The notes below the pieces were generated by a model that saw only the letters and a program-made list of their open reading frames with translations, searched no databases and was not told the origin of the DNA. The position numbers were made by a program, and so were the translations under genes. A stretch of 12,677 bases of DNA from Candidatus Anaerobutyricum stercoripullorum. Its GTDB lineage: Bacteria; Bacillota; Clostridia; Lachnospirales; Lachnospiraceae. Of this stretch, positions 7,220 to 12,677 are shown piece after piece. The stretch is taken from NCBI GenBank assembly GCA_019114885.1, contig DXEQ01000109.1:1-12677 (forward strand). Reading direction: 5' to 3'. Every line of letters begins with the position of its first letter. Position 1 is the stretch's first letter.

Positions 7220-7271
7220 GCCAGCTTCGCCCTGACAGCGCTGGCCGTATACTTATATGTTTCATTATACG
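7220..7271. promoter_or_regulatory. Two abutting inverted repeats in the divergent control region
   Basis: GCCAGC (7220-7225) with GCTGGC (7240-7245), and CGTATA (7246-7251) with TATACG (7266-7271). Each has 6-bp arms and a 14-bp spacer, and they touch end to end. They lie about 70-120 bp upstream of the sigma-54 promoter, the normal distance for an enhancer-binding-protein site, and the second covers the -10 of the divergent promoter. Short arms make chance possible. Confidence 0.4.
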
Positions 7272-7292
7272 CACAAAATCCGTCTTTGAAAA
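7264..7292 (-). promoter_or_regulatory. Sigma-A type promoter for the LUD gene
   Basis: On the minus strand TTTTCA (7287-7292) and a perfect TATAAT (7264-7269) are 17 bp apart, giving a leader of about 80 nt. The -10 overlaps the inverted repeat CGTATA/TATACG (7246-7271), a possible operator. Confidence 0.6.
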
Positions 7293-7336
7293 GAGTGAAA
7301 AAAGAGGCGGACAGGTATCGTTTTTTACAATACAAG

Positions 7337-7352
7337 TGGCATGACTCTTGCT
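7337..7352 (+). promoter_or_regulatory. Sigma-54 (-24/-12) promoter of the oxidoreductase operon
   Basis: TGGCATGACTCTTGCT fits the RpoN consensus TGGCAC-N5-TTGCW at all but one position, with GG (7338-7339) and GC (7350-7351) separated by exactly 10 bp. The predicted start is near 7363, leaving a leader of about 88 nt before ATG 7451. Such promoters need an ATP-dependent enhancer-binding protein; none is encoded in the window. Confidence 0.85.
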
Positions 7353-7381
7353 ACAATATGGCTGTGCAAAATAAAAAAGCG

Positions 7382-7429
7382 AAGGACAAGGGAGTCTGTA
7401 CAAAAAATGTACAGGCTCTCTTCCTTTTT
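7382..7429 (+). terminator. Leader terminator-like hairpin between sigma-54 promoter and first gene
   Basis: The arms 7388-7402 and 7408-7422 form a 15-bp stem with two G-T wobbles and an A5 loop, centred on CTGTACA/TGTACAG. The stem can extend by AAGG/CCTT across a 2-nt bulge, and T5 (7425-7429) follows. It lies wholly within the predicted leader, so it may attenuate the operon; it could also be a DNA operator because the inner arms are a perfect dyad. Confidence 0.65.
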
Positions 7430-7450
7430 ATAACAGAAAAGAGGGTGGAT

Positions 7451-7783
7451 ATGGAATATAGAATCAGAGAACATCCTGTTTTGGGTAAGACAGAGGAGAC
7501 GAAAAAAGTAAAATTTACTTACAACGGGAAGACGATGGAAGGCCGGGAAGGAGAGCCCGTCGCCATGGCACTGAAAGCGGCCGGTGTACAGATTCACCGA
7601 TATACACAGAAAAAACATGAACCACGTGGTATCTTCTGTGCCATTGGCCGATGCACAGACTGTGTGATGGTGGTGGACGGTGTACCGAATATACGGACCT
7701 GCATCACACCGCTGAAAGAAGGGATGAGGGTGGAGACCCAGTACGGGGTGTCGGCCCATCCGCAGGAGGAAGGGAGGCCGTGA
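7451..7783 (+). CDS. Small 2Fe-2S protein, SoxA-N/HcnA-like subunit, 110 aa
   Basis: Electron-transfer subunit of a heteromeric amine/amino-acid dehydrogenase. It has the plant-type ferredoxin cysteine pattern C63-x4-C68-x2-C71-x12-C84 within a beta-grasp region (Tyr-Asn-Gly turn at about 24-26, then VAMALKAAG). It corresponds to HcnA, OoxG/NoxG-type small subunits and to the N-terminal part of sarcosine oxidase alpha. ATG 7451 is chosen because GAGGGTGG lies just upstream. The same frame is open further upstream to ATG 7358, but that codon would precede the predicted sigma-54 transcription start and reads through a hairpin. The next gene starts 4 nt after the stop, indicating co-translation. 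Confidence 0.85.
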   Translation: MEYRIREHPVLGKTEETKKVKFTYNGKTMEGREGEPVAMALKAAGVQIHRYTQKKHEPRGIFCAIGRCTDCVMVVDGVPNIRTCITPLKEGMRVETQYGVSAHPQEEGRP

Positions 7784-7787
7784 GAAA

Positions 7788-9368
7788 ATGAAACGCTATG
7801 ATATGATTGTGATCGGTGCGGGACCTGCCGGATTATCTGCTGCTATTCAGGCTGCGGGGCAGGGAATGTCCGTTGTTGTATTTGACGAAAATGAAAAGCC
7901 GGGTGGACAGCTGTTCAAACAGATTCATAAATTTTTCGGGTCAAAAGAACATAAAGCCAAGATACGGGGGTTCCGTATCGGACAGCAGCTTCTGGAGGAA
8001 GCTTCCGGGGCGGGAGTCGAGGTTAAGCTGAATGCTGTCGTGACCGGATTATATATGGAAAAAGAAATCGTGGTCAAAATCGGCGACAACATGGAACATT
8101 TTAAAGGAGACACTGTGATCGTCGCCACGGGCGCTGCTGAAAATATGGTACATTTTGAAGGTTGGACACTGCCGGGCGTCATTGGAGCCGGAGCGGCTCA
8201 GACTATGATGAATCTCCACGGAATCCGGCCAGGTAAAAAAGTACTGATGCTTGGTACAGGAAATGTGGGGCTGGTCGTCAGCTATCAGCTGCTGCAGGCG
8301 GGCTGTGAAGTAGCGGCGTTGGTGGATGCCGCACCGACTGTGGGCGGCTATGGCGTACATGCGGCGAAGGTGGCAAGAACCGGCGTGCCATTTTATCTGT
8401 CCCATACCATTGTGAAAGCGGAGGGAACGGATCATGTGACCGGAGTCACCATTGCCCGGGTTGATGAGAATTATCATTTTATTCCGGGAACCGAGAAACA
8501 TTTTGATGTGGATACCATCTGTCTTGCTGTGGGGCTGTCACCTATGGCACAGCTTCTGAAGATGGCAGGCTGTGTCATGGATGAACGGCCGGGGCACGAT
8601 GGTACTACTCCTCTCTGTGACGAAAATGGCGCAACGTCAGTGCCGGGAATCTATGCGGTGGGAGATGTGTCAGGCATCGAGGAAGCCAGTTCTGCCATGC
8701 TGGAAGGAAGAATCGCCGGACTGGCTGCCGCTGCTTATCTGGGATTTATGGATGAAAAAACATGCGAGGAAGCGGTCAATCGTCAGAAAAAAGCGCTTAT
8801 GAGCCTGCGCCGCGGCATGTTTGCACCGCAAAACAAGGGGCAGAAAATCGTGACAACGGAAGAAGGCATTCCCCTGTCGGTACATTTGCTGAAAGAAGGG
8901 TATGTGGGCGATGAAGAAATCGAACGGTTTCCGGGAGTCAATCATGCTGTTGGGATTCATCCGGTGATGGAATGTACCCAGAATATTCCCTGCAATCCCT
9001 GTCAGGACGCCTGTCCGCATCAATGCATCCGGGTGGGGGCGGATATCACCGCTCTCCCGCAGGTGGATGAGACAAAAAAATGTGTTGGCTGCGGTCTCTG
9101 TGTGGCTTCCTGTTCCGGTCAGGCAATCTTCCTTGTGGAGGAACATTACATACCGGGCTTTGCGACGGTGACGATGCCGTATGAATTTCTCCCTCTTCCG
9201 GAAAAAGGAGAGAGAGGAATCGGACTTGGCAGAAAAGGTGAGCCGCTCTGTGAGGCGGAGGTCATACAGGTAAAGACTGCTGAGATTTTTGATAAGACGA
9301 GTCTTGTCACGTTAAAAATTCCGGAGGATATGGCCATGCGGGTGCGTTTTTACCGGAAGGAGGTATGA
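7788..9368 (+). CDS. FAD/NAD(P)-binding oxidoreductase with C-terminal iron-sulfur domain, 526 aa
   Basis: Alpha-type subunit of the HcnB/OoxA/SoxA-alpha family, which carries electrons from the substrate-oxidising DAO subunit. FAD-binding GAGPAG is at 10-15, a second dinucleotide motif GTGNVG at 156-161, and the FAD-closing GDVSGIEEASSAMLEGR at about 292-308. After about residue 390 comes an extra ferredoxin-like region with C396, C402, C405, C409 and C413, then a canonical C432-x2-C435-x2-C438-x3-C442, enough for up to two 4Fe-4S clusters. Many relatives instead have a BFD-type 2Fe-2S domain in this place; here that domain is the separate next gene. No signal peptide; cytosolic. Electron acceptor (NAD or ferredoxin) and substrate are not determinable from sequence. 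Confidence 0.9.
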   Translation: MKRYDMIVIGAGPAGLSAAIQAAGQGMSVVVFDENEKPGGQLFKQIHKFFGSKEHKAKIRGFRIGQQLLEEASGAGVEVKLNAVVTGLYMEKEIVVKIGDNMEHFKGDTVIVATGAAENMVHFEGWTLPGVIGAGAAQTMMNLHGIRPGKKVLMLGTGNVGLVVSYQLLQAGCEVAALVDAAPTVGGYGVHAAKVARTGVPFYLSHTIVKAEGTDHVTGVTIARVDENYHFIPGTEKHFDVDTICLAVGLSPMAQLLKMAGCVMDERPGHDGTTPLCDENGATSVPGIYAVGDVSGIEEASSAMLEGRIAGLAAAAYLGFMDEKTCEEAVNRQKKALMSLRRGMFAPQNKGQKIVTTEEGIPLSVHLLKEGYVGDEEIERFPGVNHAVGIHPVMECTQNIPCNPCQDACPHQCIRVGADITALPQVDETKKCVGCGLCVASCSGQAIFLVEEHYIPGFATVTMPYEFLPLPEKGERGIGLGRKGEPLCEAEVIQVKTAEIFDKTSLVTLKIPEDMAMRVRFYRKEV

Positions 9369-9371
9369 GAG

Positions 9372-9695
9372 ATGACAGATAGAACGAGAAAACCGGATAC
9401 TTTTGTACCGGAGCCGGATGACGACAGGATAATCTGCCGCTGTGAGGAGATCACAAAAGGAGAAATTCGCCGGGCAGTTCATGCCGGGATGTTTACCCTG
9501 ACGGAGATTCGCCGCTTTCTGCGAACCGGTATGGGGTTGTGTCAGGGACAGACCTGCTCCAGATTAGTGCGGCAGATTGTGGCAAAAGAACTGCAGGTGC
9601 CGCCTGATACGCTGGAGCCGGCCACTGCGAGAGCGCCTATGCGGCCGGTAGAAATGTGGGTGCTTGCCCGGGAAGGAGGGGAGAGCGATGCATAA
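9372..9695 (+). CDS. Stand-alone BFD-like [2Fe-2S]-binding protein, 107 aa
   Basis: The bacterioferritin-associated-ferredoxin-like domain is defined by C22-x-C24 and, 33 residues on, C57-x4-C62 in the context GMGLCQGQTC. In HcnB/OoxA/SoxA-type enzymes this domain usually sits at the alpha-subunit C-terminus; here it is a free protein, presumably an electron-relay subunit. The start follows a perfect AAGGAGGT (9357-9364) that overlaps the end of the previous gene, and its own stop overlaps the next start, so translation is tightly coupled. The last 30 residues are Pro- and Arg-rich with no recognisable motif. Confidence 0.87.
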   Translation: MTDRTRKPDTFVPEPDDDRIICRCEEITKGEIRRAVHAGMFTLTEIRRFLRTGMGLCQGQTCSRLVRQIVAKELQVPPDTLEPATARAPMRPVEMWVLAREGGESDA

Positions 9696-10815
9696 CTGTT
9701 CCGATGTGATTATTATAGGTGGAGGGATTATTGGCTGTGCTGCCGCCTATTATCTGAGAAAAAAGGGACTCTCTGTCATCGTACTGGAAAAAAGTCCTCA
9801 TATTGGAAATGGTGGTTCCGGAAGAAACGGCGGGGGTGTCCGTCAGTCTGGCCGGGATGTGAGGGAACTGCCTCTTGCCATGTATGCAGTACGGCATATG
9901 TGGCCGGGACTGTCCGAAGAACTGGGAGTGGATGTGGAATACTGTCAGGAAGGTAATCTTCGGCTGGGAAAAACGGAAAACCATCTGCAGATCCTCCGGG
10001 GACTGACCCAAAAAGCCTCTTCCTGCGGTCTTGATGTGAGAATGCTTGACGGCGGGGAAGTACGGCAGATAAACCCATATCTCTCCGGGGAGGTCATCGG
10101 CGCGAGCTTCTGCCCGACGGACGGGCATGCCAACCCGCTGAAAGCAACTCTTGGCTATTATATGCGCGCAAGGGAACTGGGAGCCCGGTTTATAACAGGA
10201 GAAGAGGTGCAGGCTATTCGAAAAATAAAAGGAAAGGCCAGACAGGTTGTCACAAAACAGAATATTTATGAAGGCGACCGGATTATTCTGGCGGCAGGCT
10301 ACGAGAGTCGCGGGATTGCCGCTACGGTCGGTATTGATATCCCTATGAGCAATGTTTTGATTGAGGCGCTGGTCACAGAGGCTCAACCGACTATGTTCGC
10401 GCAGATGCTTGGCACTGCCGATGCAGACTTTTACGGACACCAGACCCGACACGGTTCCTTTGTGTTTGGGGGAGAGTCCGGTTTTGAACAGGTAAACAGA
10501 GACGACGGGCATATGGCTGTCTCCAGTATCACTGCTTCCTGCACATGCCGGGGGATTCTCAAATATATCCCTAAACTGGCACACGCAAAAATTGTGCGAA
10601 CCTGGGCGGGATATGAGGATGTCTGTATCGATGGTGTGCCGGTTATAAGCCCGGTGGAGGAAGTGCCGGGATTGATTCTTGCCTGTGCATTTACCGGGCA
10701 TGGATTTGGCATCGCGCCGGTGACGGGATATCTGTTGTCACAGATGGCGACGGGAGAGGAGATGCTGTTTGATCTCTCGGCCTTTCGCTATGACCGGTTC
10801 CGTCCTGTTATATAA
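9688..10815 (+). CDS. DAO-family FAD-dependent oxidoreductase, beta/catalytic subunit, 375 aa
   Basis: D-amino-acid-oxidase-fold flavoprotein, the substrate-oxidising subunit type found in SoxB, HcnC, OoxB and D-hydroxyproline dehydrogenase beta. FAD-binding GGGIIG is at 11-16. The glycine-rich GGSGRNGGGVRQSGRD (about 42-57) is the segment near the flavin that is characteristic of the SoxB-like branch, and CPTDGHANP is the substrate-side motif usually read as PxDGxxxP. The C-terminal CAFTGHGFGIAPVTG closes the FAD site. It likely oxidises a C-N bond of a secondary amine or amino acid to an imine. ATG 9688 has AAGGAGG (9673-9679) 8 nt upstream and overlaps the previous gene by 8 bp. TTG 9664 in frame was rejected because it lies upstream of that site. 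Confidence 0.9.
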   Translation: MHNCSDVIIIGGGIIGCAAAYYLRKKGLSVIVLEKSPHIGNGGSGRNGGGVRQSGRDVRELPLAMYAVRHMWPGLSEELGVDVEYCQEGNLRLGKTENHLQILRGLTQKASSCGLDVRMLDGGEVRQINPYLSGEVIGASFCPTDGHANPLKATLGYYMRARELGARFITGEEVQAIRKIKGKARQVVTKQNIYEGDRIILAAGYESRGIAATVGIDIPMSNVLIEALVTEAQPTMFAQMLGTADADFYGHQTRHGSFVFGGESGFEQVNRDDGHMAVSSITASCTCRGILKYIPKLAHAKIVRTWAGYEDVCIDGVPVISPVEEVPGLILACAFTGHGFGIAPVTGYLLSQMATGEEMLFDLSAFRYDRFRPVI

Positions 10816-10826
10816 CTATATTTTTC

Positions 10827-10855
10827 TTTACAAATAAAATAGAACATGATATGGT
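10827..10855 (+). promoter_or_regulatory. Possible sigma-A promoter for the OCD-family gene
   Basis: TTTACA (10827-10832), a 17-bp spacer and TATGGT (10850-10855). The predicted start near 10862 falls just before the hairpin at 10865, so the hairpin would be at the very 5' end of this transcript. No sigma-54 site was found here. Confidence 0.45.
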
Positions 10856-10864
10856 AAATACGGC

Positions 10865-10897
10865 AATGGCGTCAGAAAAGGTTCTGGCGCCATTTTT
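10865..10897 (+). terminator. Intrinsic terminator between the DAO gene and the OCD-family gene
   Basis: AATGGCGTCAGAA (10865-10877) pairs with TTCTGGCGCCATT (10882-10894): 13 bp with one G-T wobble and an AAGG loop, followed by TTTCTTTC. It is the strongest terminator in this half of the window, yet it lies inside what looks like one functional cluster. Confidence 0.88.
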
Positions 10898-10941
10898 CTT
10901 TCTGGTAAAGAAAGCTGCCGTCTGCCGAGAAGGAGGCAAAC

Positions 10942-12060
10942 ATGAAATTTTTATATTTGAGCGAACCTGACATGATAAAGGCGGGCGTAAAAGATATGTC
11001 CCATTGTGTGGATGTGATGGAAGATATGCTGCTTACACTGAATAGAGGAGATTATGTGATGGGCGGCATGAACCATAATTCCCACGGAATGCAGATTATT
11101 TTTCCGGATCATCCGGCGTTTCGGGGAATGCCTCAAAATGCCGATGACCGCCGGTTTATGGCGATGCCGGCTTATCTTGGGGGAAGATACCAGATGGCAG
11201 GAATGAAATGGTATGGCTCTAACGTGGAGAATAAAACGAAAGGGCTGCCTCGTTCCATTCTCATGATGATGCTGAATGACAAGGATACGGGCGCTCCGTT
11301 GGCTCTCATGTCCGCCAATCTGGTAAGTGCTTACCGGACGGGAGCCGTTCCTGGCGTGGGAGCCAGATATCTGGCGCCGAAAAACGCGAAGACAGTGGCT
11401 GTGATCGGTCCGGGAATCATGGGAAGGACTTCGCTGAATGCTGTCGCCTGCGCCTGCCCTTCCGTGGAAAATGTGAAGGTAAAAGGAAGAGGGGAGAAAT
11501 CGCTGGCAGCCTTTGGCGACTATGTGAGGAAAGAATGTCCCGGTATAAAAAATATCCAAAACTGCGATACCATAGAGGAGGCGGTAAGAGACAGTGATAT
11601 CGTTATCATGACAACGACGGCAGGTACAAAAGAATCGGAATATCCTTACATAAACGGAGAATGGGTGAAGAAAGGGGCTTTGATCTGTATGCCGTCTGCC
11701 GGGCGGTTTGACGAGTCTTTCCTCACCGGACAGTGCAGGCTTGTGGTGGATAATTACAAACTGTATGAAGCGTGGGCGGAAGAATTCCCATATCCGAGTT
11801 ATGAACTGGTAGGAATCATCGGTTCGAAATTTACGGACCTTCTCCACGAAGGGAAGATACAGAAGAAAGATATTATAGATATTGCAGACATTATAGCCGG
11901 AAAGTGTCCGGGACGGCAGTCCGAGGATGATATCATCGTGTATTCTGTGGGAGGAATGCCGGTGGAAGATATCGCCTGGGGAGAGACTGTTTACAAAAAT
12001 GCTCTGCGGAAAGGAATCGGCACGGAGCTGCTCCTCTGGGAGAATCCGGATATGGCATAG
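10942..12060 (+). CDS. Ornithine cyclodeaminase/mu-crystallin family oxidoreductase, 372 aa
   Basis: NAD(P)-dependent family that includes ornithine cyclodeaminase, alanine dehydrogenase and ketimine / pyrroline-2-carboxylate reductases. Visible: MAGMKWYGSN with the conserved lysine K89, GLPRS followed by a catalytic-fold strand, SAYRTGAVPGVGARYLAP (about 129-146) with R132, and the Rossmann motif GPGIMG (156-161). The C-terminal YSVGGMPVEDIAWG is a family trait. About 40 residues longer than typical ornithine cyclodeaminases, it is closer to a clostridial branch that I recall being labelled tyramine oxidase subunit B in some databases; I cannot verify that. AAGGAGG (10930-10936) precedes the ATG. 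Beside an imine-forming dehydrogenase, an imine/ketimine reductase role is a reasonable inference, not a demonstrated one. Confidence 0.88.
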   Translation: MKFLYLSEPDMIKAGVKDMSHCVDVMEDMLLTLNRGDYVMGGMNHNSHGMQIIFPDHPAFRGMPQNADDRRFMAMPAYLGGRYQMAGMKWYGSNVENKTKGLPRSILMMMLNDKDTGAPLALMSANLVSAYRTGAVPGVGARYLAPKNAKTVAVIGPGIMGRTSLNAVACACPSVENVKVKGRGEKSLAAFGDYVRKECPGIKNIQNCDTIEEAVRDSDIVIMTTTAGTKESEYPYINGEWVKKGALICMPSAGRFDESFLTGQCRLVVDNYKLYEAWAEEFPYPSYELVGIIGSKFTDLLHEGKIQKKDIIDIADIIAGKCPGRQSEDDIIVYSVGGMPVEDIAWGETVYKNALRKGIGTELLLWENPDMA

Positions 12061-12110
12061 ACAGAGGATACGGAGATATCTCAGGCAGGAACCGGCCGGC
12101 GGTACATTTT

Positions 12111-12677
12111 GTGAGATTGCAAAAGGAATACGAGATCAGAGTGGGACAGCCATATATGGCGTTGCGAACAGATAATTTTCAGAAAATGCGGCAGCATTCT
12201 CTCGGCATCACACAGTTTTATACGTTCTCTCTGGGAGAAAATGCGGATATTCTGCAGGCGGTTCCCGACGGAAGTGTGGATATTTTGTTTGAGAAAAAGG
12301 GAAATCAGCTTCGGTCTTTTATCGGCGGAACGGTACTTCAGGCAAAAGAATGGCCACTGGAAACAGACAGCTGGTATTTTGGAGTACGTTTTCTGCCGGG
12401 ACAGTGTTTTTTACCGGAAGGGCTATCCGCGAAAGAGCTGGTGAATGCAGACATTGAGATATCCGGAAACGCTTATGGAGACCATCTTGCAGAACAGCTT
12501 ATGGAGGCGTGTACTCTGGAGGAACAGGCGCGATTTTTTCTGGAAAGCTATGAAAAGCAGCTGATTGGCGGGAGAACAGAGCAGGGATGGAATCGTCTGG
12601 AGCGGTATGTTCGCGCCAGAATATATGCCAGTGGAGGAAAGGTGCCGATGAAGACCTTGGTGGAGGAGACCGGCTAT
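12111..12677 (+). CDS. AraC-family transcriptional regulator (3' partial)
   Basis: 189 residues are visible before the window ends. The N-terminal part (QPYMALRTDNFQKM, VPDGSVDILFEK, WYFGVRFLPGQ) matches the cupin-like sensor region seen in AraC regulators of the DUF6597 type. The tail RYVRARIYASGGKVPMKTLVEETGY begins the helix-turn-helix domain, so the DNA-binding part is mostly outside. The start is uncertain: GTG 12111 has GGCGG (12098-12102) 8 nt upstream, but TTG 12117, GTG 12141 or ATG 12156 are possible. It follows the OCD gene by 50 bp without a clear terminator, so it may be co-transcribed and sense the substrate or product of the cluster. Confidence 0.8.
   Translation, partial: MRLQKEYEIRVGQPYMALRTDNFQKMRQHSLGITQFYTFSLGENADILQAVPDGSVDILFEKKGNQLRSFIGGTVLQAKEWPLETDSWYFGVRFLPGQCFLPEGLSAKELVNADIEISGNAYGDHLAEQLMEACTLEEQARFFLESYEKQLIGGRTEQGWNRLERYVRARIYASGGKVPMKTLVEETGY

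Noticed and set aside
7286..7450. N-terminal extension of the 2Fe-2S subunit (starts at 7286 or ATG 7358)
   Set aside because: Both codons lie upstream of the predicted sigma-54 start near 7363, and the extension would translate through the leader hairpin; ATG 7451 has its own ribosome site.

Overview
The window looks like a chromosomal piece of a Clostridia-class Firmicute, most like Lachnospiraceae. This rests on gene content and order (clpC, a small conserved protein, radA), strong AGGAGG-type ribosome binding sites, a roughly balanced to slightly GC-rich composition, and anaerobe-style iron-sulfur flavoproteins. The genus cannot be fixed from the sequence alone.

Left part (1-5434, + strand): housekeeping genes. 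The window opens inside clpC (both AAA+ modules visible, N-domain missing). A 137-residue protein of unknown function follows with its own good sigma-A promoter. Then come a GC-rich spacer carrying two near-identical 34-bp direct repeats and a long hairpin, radA (DNA repair), and glyA (serine hydroxymethyltransferase), which has an extended -10 promoter. A large A-tract/stem/T-tract hairpin ends glyA and also serves the convergent gene.

Middle (5570-7174, - strand): a cytosolic serine hydrolase of the beta-lactamase/penicillin-binding fold (TTG start), and a LUD-domain (LutC/DUF162-type) protein with a four-cysteine C-terminal motif. The LUD gene diverges from the next operon across a 276-bp regulatory region.

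Right part (7337-12677, + strand): the most interesting block. A near-consensus sigma-54 (-24/-12) promoter, followed by a terminator-like hairpin in the leader, precedes four tightly packed genes: a small 2Fe-2S protein, an FAD/NAD(P) oxidoreductase with a C-terminal double iron-sulfur domain, a free-standing BFD-like 2Fe-2S protein, and a DAO-family FAD oxidoreductase. Together they resemble the heteromeric sarcosine oxidase / HcnABC / opine oxidase / D-hydroxyproline dehydrogenase superfamily of amine and imino-acid dehydrogenases. A strong intrinsic terminator then separates them from an ornithine cyclodeaminase/mu-crystallin family gene, which has a possible promoter of its own, and from an AraC-type regulator cut off by the window end. 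My inference is an anaerobic module in which a secondary amine or amino acid is oxidised by the DAO subunit, electrons pass through the iron-sulfur subunits, and the OCD-family enzyme acts on an imine or keto product. The substrate is not visible in the sequence.
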